This document shows positions 8,045-17,450 of a DNA stretch of 39,623 bases, one piece after another. Origin of the DNA: Opitutales bacterium (GTDB taxonomy: Bacteria > Verrucomicrobiota > Verrucomicrobiia > Opitutales > JAJFLR01). The notes beneath the pieces were generated by a model that ran no database searches, had not been told where the DNA came from, and saw nothing but the letters and a program-made list of their open reading frames with translations. The stretch spans positions 1 to 39,623 of the forward strand of contig JAJFLR010000012.1 of assembly GCA_021772565.1 (NCBI GenBank), given 5' to 3'. Position 1 is the stretch's first letter. Each line of letters starts with the position of its first letter. The position numbers were made by a program, and so were the translations under genes.

Positions 8045-9181
8045 TTGAAAATTGTATTTCTTACAAGTTCAATTAATCCAGGCAGAGATGCTGTAGGAGA
8101 TTACACTCTAAATTTAGCAAATGCGGTCGTATCATTAGGCCATGAGTGTCATATAATTGGTTATAATTTGAATTCAGCACCTGACAATAATTCAGATATT
8201 TTATGTCAGGAAGCGGGTGTTTCTATTATCCAATTGGCAGGCAATTTAAAATTAGCTGAACGTGGTAAGCAACTATTGTCAGAAATTGAAAATTATTCAC
8301 CTGATTGGGTAAGTATTCAATTCGTGCCTTTTGGATTTGATAAAAAAGGTATTCCAGATTTTTTCAAAAAAACATTTTCGCCAATTGCCAATAAAATATC
8401 GGTTCAGATGATGTTTCATGAAATATGGCTCGGTGAAAAACCAGGATTACCATTTAAACAAAAAATATTAGGCTACCTTCAAAAGAAATCTATCCTGTCT
8501 TTATTAAACAATATTAATCCCAAAGTAATTCAAACGAGTAATCCTGTTTATCAATCTGTGCTAAAAAGAGAAGGGTGGAATACCAAATTATTAAACATGA
8601 TCAGTAATTTTCCAGTCCTTGAAACTCCGAATTTTAATACTGCTTGGACATGGACTAAGAATAGACAAAATTATTTTGTTTTTGGGTTTCTTGGTTCTAT
8701 CTATAAGGAATGGGATTATCGACCATTCATTGATGCTTTAATTAAAATTCAGGAATTTTATAATAAAAAAGTAGCGTTAGTTTCTGTTGGGAGTATGGGT
8801 GCTGGTAAGAAAGCATGGGATCTGATGGCAAATGATGTTAGCGAAAAGTTTTTGGTGTATTCCGCAGGTATTCAATCAAAAGAAAATATTTCATCATTTT
8901 TGCAATCTGTTGATTTTGGAGTCGCTTTGACACCCATAAGCATCATTGGGAAAAGCGGTTCAGCGGCGGCTATGCTTGAACATGGTCTTCCGATAATTGC
9001 TTTACGAGATAATTTGGAATCCGAAATTGATATTACAGACCAAATTTATTCTGATCAAATATATAAATTTCAATCGCATCTTGATGAACAATTTCTAAAA
9101 GATATAGTTACATTAAAGAAAAGAATACCTCGTTCTCGTTTAAATGAAATTGCCGTACAGTTCATCAGTGACTTAAATTAA
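8045..9181 (+). CDS. Divergent GT4-like glycosyltransferase (TTG start)
   Basis: A 378-residue GT-B-like protein. The N-terminus KIVFLTSSINPGRDAVGDYT resembles the acceptor domain of GT4 enzymes, with FGFLGSIYKEW opening the donor domain. The usual EX7E motif is not clear: the matching region reads IIGKSGSAAAMLEHGLP, with only the second Glu kept, so catalysis or donor may differ. The only in-frame start upstream of the conserved region is TTG at 8045; no ATG fits. Confidence 0.72.
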   Translation: MKIVFLTSSINPGRDAVGDYTLNLANAVVSLGHECHIIGYNLNSAPDNNSDILCQEAGVSIIQLAGNLKLAERGKQLLSEIENYSPDWVSIQFVPFGFDKKGIPDFFKKTFSPIANKISVQMMFHEIWLGEKPGLPFKQKILGYLQKKSILSLLNNINPKVIQTSNPVYQSVLKREGWNTKLLNMISNFPVLETPNFNTAWTWTKNRQNYFVFGFLGSIYKEWDYRPFIDALIKIQEFYNKKVALVSVGSMGAGKKAWDLMANDVSEKFLVYSAGIQSKENISSFLQSVDFGVALTPISIIGKSGSAAAMLEHGLPIIALRDNLESEIDITDQIYSDQIYKFQSHLDEQFLKDIVTLKKRIPRSRLNEIAVQFISDLN

Positions 9182-9231
9182 TCATTTAGAATCCAATCTA
9201 TCATAGTTTTTGATATTATTATTATTATCTT

Positions 9232-10245
9232 TTGAAAATTTTACTAAGCAGTTATGTTTTTCCACCCAGTGTAGGTGGCATTGAAACACTCTCATTATTG
9301 TTTGCCCATAAATTTAAGGAGTTGGGCCATGAACTTAAAATTGCTACTGAAACTGTGGAGCAATCTGAAGTAGATAAAAAATTTGAAATTTATCGACGTG
9401 CCGGGTTTTTTAAACTCCGTGAATTATATAATTGGTGTGATGTTGCTTTGTTCAACAACATCAGTCTTAAATTAAATTTCCCGGCAATATTTACATCCTG
9501 CAAAACTATTAACTCAATACATACATGGATTCATACAACTGGTGCTGAGGCTACTTGGCAGAATAAATTAAAACAAAAAATTTTAAAGAAGGATCAGACT
9601 ATTTCTATTAGTGCAGCAATAGCAAATCACTTAAACACTCCTTCAATTATTATTCCCAATCCCTATCAGGAAGATAAATATTTTCTTGATGAAAAAATAA
9701 ATAAAACCAACGATCTAATATTTGCGGGAAGATTAGTTAAAGATAAGGGATGTGATGTTTTGATAAAAGCATTGGTTCATCTGCATAAAACAAATTTTTA
9801 TCCTAATTTGAGGATAATTGGTGAGGGAGAGGAGCAAGAAAATTTATCACAATTAATAAATGAAAATAATTTGAGTCATCAGATTGAATTTATGGGTCAA
9901 CTTAAACCTGAAGAACTTAATACGCAATATAGTGAATCCAATATTTTAGTCGTACCTTCAGTATGGGAGGAGCCATTTGGCCTCGTTGCTCTGGAAGCAA
10001 TTGCGTGTGGTTGTGTTGTTATAGCATCAAATTGTGGAGGCCTTCCCGATGCTGTAGGCCCGTGTGGGCTTTTTTTTACGAAAGGAGATGATGTTGAATT
10101 ATCTCTTCGTATTCGTGAATTACTGGAATCTCCGCAGAGAGTAAGAAGTTTATTAACACATAGAGACGAGCATTTATCTAAGCACAAGCCGGATCATGTT
10201 GCCAAACGTTACCTGGATGTACTACAATCAGCCTGCAACCAATGA
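9232..10245 (+). CDS. Family 4 glycosyltransferase (TTG start)
   Basis: A 337-residue GT4 enzyme. It begins KILLSSYVFPPSVGGIETL, a classic GT4 start with the Gly-Gly acceptor loop, and has FAGRLVKDKGCDVLI and the EX7E motif EPFGLVALE in the donor domain. The start is a TTG at 9232, the second TTG start in a row. Its last four bases (ATGA) overlap the next gene's start, so the two are translationally coupled. Confidence 0.87.
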   Translation: MKILLSSYVFPPSVGGIETLSLLFAHKFKELGHELKIATETVEQSEVDKKFEIYRRAGFFKLRELYNWCDVALFNNISLKLNFPAIFTSCKTINSIHTWIHTTGAEATWQNKLKQKILKKDQTISISAAIANHLNTPSIIIPNPYQEDKYFLDEKINKTNDLIFAGRLVKDKGCDVLIKALVHLHKTNFYPNLRIIGEGEEQENLSQLINENNLSHQIEFMGQLKPEELNTQYSESNILVVPSVWEEPFGLVALEAIACGCVVIASNCGGLPDAVGPCGLFFTKGDDVELSLRIRELLESPQRVRSLLTHRDEHLSKHKPDHVAKRYLDVLQSACNQ

Positions 10246-11387
10246 AAGTAGTTTATAATTCACCAAATCGATCACATCATTATCCTTATGCTTTGGCACT
10301 GCATAAAGGCAATTCTTTGCATGCATTTATTTCTGGAGTGAGTCGTTTGAGTTCCCGTTCACCTTTTCCTGAGATTAATAATAAACTTGTTAGAAAAGAT
10401 TTTTGGCAAAATATTTTTTTGGGATGTGTGAAATTAAAATTTCCTCGATTTATAACTAACAGTATCAATTTAAAAAGTAAAAATGCTATTGATGCAGCTT
10501 CATATCAATTTGCACGAAATGCAGATCTGTTTTTATTTTATAATGGCTGTGGTTTGAACACAATAAATAAATTAAAAGGAAGCAGTGTAATTACCGTTTG
10601 TGAGTGTGTGAATACGCATGTTGGATTTCAGATGGATATATTGGAGAAAGAGCACGCTCTTTGTAATCTTGGATTTCATAGAGATTATGAGAGGGAATAT
10701 GACAAACGAATTGCAGAATATGAAGCTGCAGATTTCCTGCTCTGCCCGTCAGACTTTGTGAAACAAAGTTTCTTATCCAAAGGTATATCTGAGAAAAAAA
10801 TTATTATTAATAATTATGGTATGCCTAATTTTGATGTGATTGAAAATGCCGAAGTTGATGAGGATGTTTTCAGAATCCTTTATGTGGGACAAATAATACC
10901 GAGAAAGGGGATTCGATATTTAATTGAGGCATTTAATAAGTTTGAACATCCCAGAAAAGAGCTATGGCTCGTAGGAGCAATAGGGAAAATCTCAGGCATC
11001 GAAAATATTAAAATACCAGATAATGTTTTATTAAAAGGTGTTTTACGGGGTGATGATTTAATCAACGCTTATCAAAAAGCATCGGTGTTTGCTCAACCCA
11101 GTATCGAAGAAGGGCTATCACTCGTGATAGGAGAAGCATTGTCATTTGGATTACCGATTATTGCTACAGAGAATACTGGGGCGAATGAATTGTTTAATGA
11201 TGGTGAGGCTGGGTATTTTGTCCCAATAAGAAATCCGCATGCCATAACGGAAAAATTATCATTGTTAGCACAGGATTTTGAAATTAGAAAAAAATTGTCA
11301 CTTAATGCTAAAAATATTGCTCAACAGTTAAATGGTTGGGAAGCCAGCGGAAGAGCACTTGTTAATAAATTAGAATCGTTACTTTAG
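10242..11387 (+). CDS. Family 4 glycosyltransferase
   Basis: A 381-residue GT-B glycosyltransferase starting on the ATGA overlap with the preceding gene. The donor domain shows LYVGQIIPRKGIRYLIEAF and an EX7E motif EGLSLVIGE, then GLPIIATENTGANEL. The N-terminal domain is less typical, with no obvious Gly-Gly loop after MKVVYNSPNRSHHYPYALA. It is seven bases upstream of the membrane polymerase-like gene. Confidence 0.84.
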   Translation: MKVVYNSPNRSHHYPYALALHKGNSLHAFISGVSRLSSRSPFPEINNKLVRKDFWQNIFLGCVKLKFPRFITNSINLKSKNAIDAASYQFARNADLFLFYNGCGLNTINKLKGSSVITVCECVNTHVGFQMDILEKEHALCNLGFHRDYEREYDKRIAEYEAADFLLCPSDFVKQSFLSKGISEKKIIINNYGMPNFDVIENAEVDEDVFRILYVGQIIPRKGIRYLIEAFNKFEHPRKELWLVGAIGKISGIENIKIPDNVLLKGVLRGDDLINAYQKASVFAQPSIEEGLSLVIGEALSFGLPIIATENTGANELFNDGEAGYFVPIRNPHAITEKLSLLAQDFEIRKKLSLNAKNIAQQLNGWEASGRALVNKLESLL

Positions 11388-11394
11388 ATAATTT

Positions 11395-12891
11395 ATGAGA
11401 CTGAGATTATTACGTCAGCTGATAATGGCTATGATAGTGATCCTTATATTTGAGGGGGTGATTCGTAAGCTTTTGCCTGGACCGCTGAGTAAATTATTTA
11501 TCCTGGTCAAAGATGGTATCGCACTCATGATTGCAGTTGGAGTATTGCAATCGGGTGTCAAAGGAATTGTTGGTCAGTTAATGATGTTGCATGCGGTATT
11601 TGCTATCGCACTTATACCATTGATTTTAAATACATTTTTGATCGACCCGGTACTAGCTTTTTTTGGCGCAAAACAATATTTACTATTTCATTTTATTTCA
11701 TACGGAATCGTCAAAGGTTTTAGTGATTTTGAGAGAACAGATTTTACCAGGCCTTATAAATTTATTGCTTTAACAATATACATAACTGCTCCAATTGCAC
11801 TAATACAACTTAAATTAGGTGCCGGCCATTGGTTAAACTTATCAGTTTCTGGAGAAGATTTAAGCGGGTTTTCAGCTGGTGGTAATTTGCGAGTCTCAGC
11901 TACATTTCCTTTCATTGCCCAATTTTCCTGGTACCTTATGGCGATTTCTTATGCATATGCTATTTCCTTTAGTTGGAAACCTAAAACAGGCCGCTTTAAA
12001 AAGTTATTTCACCTGCCAACAATGTTGTTACTGTTAATTGTCGCAAATTTCATAACGGGATCAAGAACAGCGGTAATGGGTAATTTAGTAGTTGTTGTAT
12101 TTGCCGGTGGCTTACTTATGGTTCGGGGGAGTAAGCGGGGTCAAAAATGGTTAATAGGTTTAGTCATATTTGGCGCAGTTGCATATCAGGGAGCTCAATA
12201 TCTATTCCCATCTGCATTTGTCGCATTTAAAGCTCGATCAAGTGATACAGCATCATTTGTCGATTCAGATGAGATGAAAACCAGAATTGAGCATGCCTTT
12301 CTGGGCTGGACCGGTGTTTACAAAAGAAAAAATGCCGGCGCTTTTGGCTTTGGGTTAGGTACGATGAGTAATGGGGTACAATCTTTGAGTAAATATGCTG
12401 ATGCATTACGGAAAAAGAAAATATGGGGAGAAACAGATTTGGCAAATACTGTATTGGAAGGAGGCTATTATCTAGTAGTAATTTGGATGCTATTTCGAGT
12501 ATCTATAATATTAATATGTATTAAAGTATATTTAAGTATTAAACACTCGAAGATAGTATTCTGCGCTGCATTTTTAACGGGATATATTATTTTCAATGGA
12601 TTAACAGGTACTTTTGGAATTCAACCTCCAACACTAATATGGTGGCATTTTGCAATAGGGGGGCTTATGGTTCTATCAAATTATGAAAAATTTTTAGTAG
12701 CAAAGAAAAGATCTGATATTAAATCAGCAAAACAAGAAAAATTTGATCAAAAAGAATTAGACCGAAATAAAGTTGAACTTGAAAATGCAAATAATATCAA
12801 AAGAGATGACAAAAATTTATTAGATGAAGATGCCGTAAGAAGAGAAACTGCACTCAATGAAGAATATAATAGAATAGTTAAATTAGAATGA
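11395..12891 (+). CDS. Wzy / O-antigen ligase-like polytopic membrane protein
   Basis: A 498-residue protein with roughly ten hydrophobic segments in its first ~430 residues, e.g. LIMAMIVILIFEGVIRK and MLLLLIVANFITGSRTAV. TGSRTA resembles the G-S-R-x-A segment of the O-antigen ligase/polymerase (Wzy_C) family, and a large non-membrane loop follows. The last ~60 residues are highly charged, rich in Lys, Glu and Asp, and probably cytoplasmic and helical; this tail is unusual. In this cluster it is most likely the polymerase joining repeat units in the periplasm, but ligase activity is equally possible. It overlaps the next gene by ATGA. Confidence 0.75.
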   Translation: MRLRLLRQLIMAMIVILIFEGVIRKLLPGPLSKLFILVKDGIALMIAVGVLQSGVKGIVGQLMMLHAVFAIALIPLILNTFLIDPVLAFFGAKQYLLFHFISYGIVKGFSDFERTDFTRPYKFIALTIYITAPIALIQLKLGAGHWLNLSVSGEDLSGFSAGGNLRVSATFPFIAQFSWYLMAISYAYAISFSWKPKTGRFKKLFHLPTMLLLLIVANFITGSRTAVMGNLVVVVFAGGLLMVRGSKRGQKWLIGLVIFGAVAYQGAQYLFPSAFVAFKARSSDTASFVDSDEMKTRIEHAFLGWTGVYKRKNAGAFGFGLGTMSNGVQSLSKYADALRKKKIWGETDLANTVLEGGYYLVVIWMLFRVSIILICIKVYLSIKHSKIVFCAAFLTGYIIFNGLTGTFGIQPPTLIWWHFAIGGLMVLSNYEKFLVAKKRSDIKSAKQEKFDQKELDRNKVELENANNIKRDDKNLLDEDAVRRETALNEEYNRIVKLE

Positions 12892-14051
12892 TATTAATAT
12901 TTGAAACACATCCAATTCAGTATAGAGCGCCTTTGTACCAAGAAATGAATCGACTTGGCGGTGTCGAGTTTTGTGTGATTTATGCCAGCGACTGTTCCGT
13001 TAGAGGACACGTTGATAAACAGTTTGGTGAAAAATTTAGTTGGGATGTGCCGTTGTTGCAAGGGTATGACTTTAAAGTTTTAAATAATGAAAAGGGTGAT
13101 CCACTGAATGGGTTTTTCAGTCTTCATGGTCGTGGTGTTTATCAATTACTAAAAGATATTAAACCATCAGCAATTCTAATGTGCAGCTTTCTTTATCAAT
13201 TTGATTTTGCAGCTTTGTTAGCAGCTAGACGATTAGGAATTCCCGTATTGATGAGGCATGAAACTCAGGATCACGCTTTCCCCCAAAAGAATCCATTAAA
13301 AGTTATTTTAAGAACTTTATTTTATAGAATTTTATATTCACAGGTAAAAACAGCATTTCCTATTGGGAAATTAAATCTGGAACATTATCGTAAGTATGGA
13401 TTATCAACTGACGATAATAACATCGTTAGTTACTCTGTGCCTGATCACTGCCAAAATTTGTCTTTGGAAGAAAAAGAAAATTTAAGAAACTCACTACGAG
13501 CCAAATTTAATATTCCAGTCGATCACTATTTGATTGGGTTTTCAGGAAAATTGATACCTAAAAAAAATCCCGATTTAATTTTAGAGGCGATTAAATTATT
13601 ACCCGATGCGCTACGACAGCGCACTCATGTATTATTTTTAGGATCGGGTGAATTAGCTGATGAATTAAAAAGTTATGCTAAAGAAAATTCTATTAATGCT
13701 ATTTTTCCGGGATTTGTGAATCAGTCGGAGTTAGTCTCATATTATCTGGCATTTGATACTATGGCATTGCCATCTAGACAAATGGGAGAGACTTGGGGAT
13801 TGGTTGTTAATGAGGGATTAATGGCAGGGTGTAGCGTTATTGTTTCTGATGCAGTTGGGAGTAGTTCAGAATTTGGTAATTGGCAACGTGTTAGCGTGAT
13901 TCATGTTGGAGATGCAGAAGGGTTTGCTGAAGCATTAACGGGGCATGCTCAATTTGATCATGATTTTAACTGGGCAACAGAAAAAATGAAACCCTATACA
14001 ATACCGGAAGTTGCTAAAGTATATGTTGATAAATTAAAACCTTATGGTTGA
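12888..14051 (+). CDS. Family 4 glycosyltransferase
   Basis: A 387-residue GT-B enzyme. It begins ILIFETHPIQYRAPLYQ, a start common to a subgroup of GT4 proteins found beside polymerase genes. The donor domain has GFSGKLIPKKNPDLI and the EX7E-type ETWGLVVNE. The start codon overlaps the membrane protein's stop, indicating coupled expression. Confidence 0.87.
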   Translation: MILIFETHPIQYRAPLYQEMNRLGGVEFCVIYASDCSVRGHVDKQFGEKFSWDVPLLQGYDFKVLNNEKGDPLNGFFSLHGRGVYQLLKDIKPSAILMCSFLYQFDFAALLAARRLGIPVLMRHETQDHAFPQKNPLKVILRTLFYRILYSQVKTAFPIGKLNLEHYRKYGLSTDDNNIVSYSVPDHCQNLSLEEKENLRNSLRAKFNIPVDHYLIGFSGKLIPKKNPDLILEAIKLLPDALRQRTHVLFLGSGELADELKSYAKENSINAIFPGFVNQSELVSYYLAFDTMALPSRQMGETWGLVVNEGLMAGCSVIVSDAVGSSSEFGNWQRVSVIHVGDAEGFAEALTGHAQFDHDFNWATEKMKPYTIPEVAKVYVDKLKPYG

Positions 14052-14105
14052 TACAATTGAATTTTAAATGCCAAAATAATGTTAAAGATTATAGCAATCA
14101 AATGA

Positions 14106-15263
14106 ATGCGGAACATTAAAAAAGTTGTTTTAATAAGTAACTACCGACTTGACTGCCAATTCAGTATGTTGCTCTTTGCTGAATTATTATTTCGTGAAAT
14201 TACAGAGGTAGGTATTAAAAGTGAAATTATTTACCCTGCAGAAATTTTGGGAAAACTGGCATTCGGCAAGCGTTTTTTAATTAAATGGTTAGGGTATATC
14301 GATAAATATCTTTTGTTTCCAATCCTGCTGAAAATTAAATTAAGGAAAATCAATGCTGAGACAAATGGGCAGTTTATAGTTCATGTAGCTGATCATTCAA
14401 ATTCAATTTATTATGACTCAATTAAAAATTATGCTCATTTAATAACGTGTCATGATTTAATGGCAATTAAATCAGCTCTAGGTCAGATACCTCAAAACAA
14501 AACTAAAACATTAGGTAAAAAATTGCAAAATTGGATACTCTCAAATCTCATAAAATATAAATACACAGTTTGTGTTTCTAATAATACTCGTAACGATTTA
14601 TTAAAATATAGCACTAGTGAATCTAATCAAATTCGCGTAATTTTTTCGTCGCTTAATTTTAAGTATAGACGTCTGGATTATGACGTGGCGAAAACAAATT
14701 TATTGAACAGGACAGATTTAAAAACTCCATTTATATTACATATTGGCTCCAATAATTGGTATAAAAATCGAATAGGAGTAGTTGAAATATTTAGTAAGGT
14801 TTTAGATCAGTTGGAAGATAAACAGTTATTTCTGGTATTGTGTGGTGAATCAATTTCAGGGAATATCAATGATCTTATTAAGCAAAAAAAATTAGAAAGT
14901 AATATTATTATATTAGAAAATTCTTCCAATACTGAATTGCAGTCTTTGTATTCGTTAGCTGAAGTATTTCTATTCCCATCAATTTATGAAGGATTTGGTT
15001 GGCCGCCGTTAGAAGCACAGGCGTGCGGTTGTCCTGTGGTTTCTTCGAATGGGGGCTCCCTGAAAGAGATTATCGAGGATAGTGCATTAGTATCCCATCC
15101 TGATGACCTGGATTTATTCGCCAGAAATATAGTTTCACTGATTCAATCAAAAACTTTGCGAGAATCCTGTATTGAAAAAGGATATAATAATTTAAATAGA
15201 TTTTCTACTGAAAAAATGGTTAGAGGTTACGTTGATCTCTATAATAAAATATTAAATAATTAA
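14106..15263 (+). CDS. Family 4 glycosyltransferase (mannosyltransferase-like)
   Basis: A 385-residue GT-B enzyme. The donor domain has LHIGSNNWYKNR and the EX7E motif EGFGWPPLE followed by GCPVVSSNGGSLKEI, a form often seen in mannosyl- or rhamnosyltransferases. CHDLMAIKSALG in the first domain matches the HD-type motif of that subgroup. The donor cannot be proved from this. The gap of 54 bases to the preceding gene is the largest inside the second half of the cluster. Confidence 0.85.
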   Translation: MRNIKKVVLISNYRLDCQFSMLLFAELLFREITEVGIKSEIIYPAEILGKLAFGKRFLIKWLGYIDKYLLFPILLKIKLRKINAETNGQFIVHVADHSNSIYYDSIKNYAHLITCHDLMAIKSALGQIPQNKTKTLGKKLQNWILSNLIKYKYTVCVSNNTRNDLLKYSTSESNQIRVIFSSLNFKYRRLDYDVAKTNLLNRTDLKTPFILHIGSNNWYKNRIGVVEIFSKVLDQLEDKQLFLVLCGESISGNINDLIKQKKLESNIIILENSSNTELQSLYSLAEVFLFPSIYEGFGWPPLEAQACGCPVVSSNGGSLKEIIEDSALVSHPDDLDLFARNIVSLIQSKTLRESCIEKGYNNLNRFSTEKMVRGYVDLYNKILNN

Positions 15264-15277
15264 TTGTCGGTGAAAAA

Positions 15278-16477
15278 ATGAAAATTCTGCGCTCACTTCC
15301 TACAATTGATCCTAAAGCCGGTGGTACTGTAGAAGCTGCAGCACGAATGAGTGAAGCACTTTCTAATGAAGGTGTGGAAATTGAATTCGTTTCGCTCGAT
15401 GATCCCAATGCATCGTATGTTAATAATTTTCCCTGGAAAGTTCATGCTGTTGGGCCGGGTCGTGGTTTTTATGGATTTACCAAGAGTTTGGACGATTGGC
15501 TTTTATCAAACCATACTAACTATGATGCCGTAATTATTGATGGGATATGGCAATACTCGAGTTACGGTGTTTGGAAAATTTTGCATAATAAAAATACCCC
15601 CTATTTTGTTTACCCACATGGAATGTTAGACCCTTGGTTTAAAAAAAATTATCCATTAAAGCATTTAAAGAAATGGCTATACTGGCCATGGGCGGAATAT
15701 AGAGTGCTTCGCGATGCCCGCGCAGTTTTATTTACTGCAGAAGATGAACGATTATTGGCGAAACAATCTTTTTGGTTATATAAATGCAATGAACATGTAA
15801 CGAGTTATGGTACTTCAAAACCATCCGGTGATCCCGAAAAACAAAAAGCTGCTTTTTTTAGCAAATATCCAGATTTAGAGGGTAAACGAATTCTTCTCTA
15901 CATTGGTAGAATTCATGAAAAAAAAGGAGCCGATTTACTATTGAAAGCTTATCTGAATTTATTGTCGGGATTAAGTTCCGATGAAATAAATAACACACAT
16001 TTATTCATGGCCGGGCCTCCCTCAACAGAAAGTTTTTCCAGTCAATTAAAAGAAATTGAAATTACCGAATTTGCCAAAATTAAATCCAAAGCTTCTTCAA
16101 TGCCAATAACCTGGGCAGGCATGATAGAAGGTGATATTAAGTGGGGAGCTTTCTATGCTGCTGATGCATTTGTGCTGCCTTCCCATCAGGAAAATTTTGG
16201 CATGGCTGTGGCAGAATCACTCGCTACCAGAACCCCGGTTTTAATTTCTAACAAAATTAATATTTGGAGAGAAATTGAAGCAAGTAATGCCGGTTTTGTA
16301 TCTAATGATGATTTGGCGGGAACCAAACAATTGTTGAAAAGTTGGTTTGAACTCGATAATGATAAAATAAATAAGATGTCACAAAATGCGGTTAATTGTT
16401 TTAATCAAAATTTTGATATAATAAATATTGCAAAAAATTTTAAACAATATTTGCAAAATTCTTTATCTGAAAATTAA
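15278..16477 (+). CDS. Family 4 glycosyltransferase
   Basis: A 399-residue GT-B enzyme. It begins KILRSLPTIDPKAGGTVEAA, with the acceptor Gly-Gly loop, then YPHGMLDPW, YIGRIHEKKGADLLLKA and the EX7E motif ENFGMAVAE. YPHGMLDPW-type segments are common in GT4 enzymes that work next to WcaF-type acetyltransferases, and such a gene follows ten bases later. GGTG at 15268-15271 may serve as a weak ribosome binding site. Confidence 0.87.
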   Translation: MKILRSLPTIDPKAGGTVEAAARMSEALSNEGVEIEFVSLDDPNASYVNNFPWKVHAVGPGRGFYGFTKSLDDWLLSNHTNYDAVIIDGIWQYSSYGVWKILHNKNTPYFVYPHGMLDPWFKKNYPLKHLKKWLYWPWAEYRVLRDARAVLFTAEDERLLAKQSFWLYKCNEHVTSYGTSKPSGDPEKQKAAFFSKYPDLEGKRILLYIGRIHEKKGADLLLKAYLNLLSGLSSDEINNTHLFMAGPPSTESFSSQLKEIEITEFAKIKSKASSMPITWAGMIEGDIKWGAFYAADAFVLPSHQENFGMAVAESLATRTPVLISNKINIWREIEASNAGFVSNDDLAGTKQLLKSWFELDNDKINKMSQNAVNCFNQNFDIINIAKNFKQYLQNSLSEN

Positions 16478-16487
16478 ATATACCGGT

Positions 16488-17039
16488 ATGACAAAAGTTC
16501 GACTTGATAAATTTGATGCTAAAAAAAATTTAGATCGCGGAAGATCTAAGTTAGTCGAAGTATTTTGGTATATTTGCAAATGTTTGTTTTTTCTCTCTCC
16601 ACTCCCATGGCCAATCTCCTTTAAAATATTTTTGCTAAGATTTTTTGGTGCAAAAGTGGGACACGGAGTTGTTATTAAACCTCGTGTCAATATTCACTTT
16701 CCATGGAAACTGGAATTAAAAGATCATGTTTGGATAGGTGAAGAGGTTTTTATATTGAATTTTGAACCAGTTGAGATTGGAAGTAACAGTTGCTTGTCGC
16801 AAAGAGTTTTTCTATGTGCCGGCAATCATGATTTTCGATCAGAAGATTTTGCTTATCGCAACGCCCCAATTAAAATAGAAGAGGGTGTTTGGGTGGGTGC
16901 TCAAGTATTTGTTGGACCCGGGGTTGTTATAGGAGAAGATGCCGTTATTTGTGCCGGATCAGTTGTTGTGAGCGATCAGCAATCGAGTATGATTTGTCGA
17001 GGAAACCCTGCAAAAGCTGTCAGCCCCCGTTGGAAATAA
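16488..17039 (+). CDS. WcaF-type hexapeptide acetyltransferase
   Basis: A 183-residue left-handed beta-helix acetyltransferase that probably O-acetylates a sugar of the polysaccharide using acetyl-CoA. The hexapeptide repeats run through VGHGVVIKPRVNI, HVWIGEEVFIL, VWVGAQVFVGPGVVIGEDAVI; the likely catalytic His is in CAGNHDFRS, a segment shared with WcaF and related enzymes. RGNPAKAVSPRW is the usual C-terminus. I chose the ATG at 16488 because the open frame upstream of it runs back into the preceding gene and is not family-like. Last gene of the cluster. Confidence 0.88.
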   Translation: MTKVRLDKFDAKKNLDRGRSKLVEVFWYICKCLFFLSPLPWPISFKIFLLRFFGAKVGHGVVIKPRVNIHFPWKLELKDHVWIGEEVFILNFEPVEIGSNSCLSQRVFLCAGNHDFRSEDFAYRNAPIKIEEGVWVGAQVFVGPGVVIGEDAVICAGSVVVSDQQSSMICRGNPAKAVSPRWK

Positions 17040-17111
17040 ATGCTTAGTTTATTCGTAACAACCAACCTTGAAAAGTTAATGAAAGATGAAGATTCTTAAC
17101 CAATAATATTT

Positions 17112-17407
17112 TATAGCATCTGCCAGAATAAATTTCCGAAATAGGGAGAATGTACAGTATCCAAAACAATTGGTAATATATTAAATTAAAGTCGTATAAT
17201 AGTTAGAAAAGTTCTGACTGAAAAGCCATGGATCGCCACGTCGCGCTGCTCCTCGCGATGACAAAGTAAAACCTAATTGTCATTGCGAGCTCTGCAATAG
17301 CAGAGTGTGGCAATCTATCTGACTTACGTTTATTGATTGCGGACACTGATTTATTTCGGTACCGAGTTGAAAACGACATCTACCAATTTATTATGGCAGA
17401 TGCTATA
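17112..17407. repeat. MITE-like repeat, copy B, inverted relative to copy A
   Basis: Begins with TATAGCATCTGCCA (17112-17125) and ends with TGGCAGATGCTATA (17394-17407). Its right ~56 bases are the reverse complement of the left end of copy A (961-1016) with very few differences, and its left ~30 bases match the right end of copy A, so B is A inverted. The middle differs: here it holds a GTCATTGCGAG-type element instead of the GGTAGGGA element. There is no coding capacity. A and B bracket 16 kb of genes. Confidence 0.75.
17229..17319. repeat. Nested GTCATTGC-type palindromic repeat
   Basis: The left half reads TGGATCGCCACGTCGCG...CTCGCGATGACAA (17229-17263) and the right half TTGTCATTGCGAG...GTGGCAATCTATC (17278-17319), an imperfect inverted repeat. 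The same pattern, with TTGTCATTGC and GCAATGACAA in the opposite arrangement, is seen at 27873-27964. Short repeats of this type are common in several bacterial phyla. It lies inside repeat copy B. Confidence 0.65.
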
Positions 17408-17450
17408 AACGCTGATTAAACACGGATTTTTAAATAAATTTAGATTAACA

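Noticed and set aside
16428-16487. A longer N-terminus for the WcaF-type acetyltransferase
   Set aside because: It lies inside the preceding gene; the ATG at 16488 gives the expected length and a 10-base gap.
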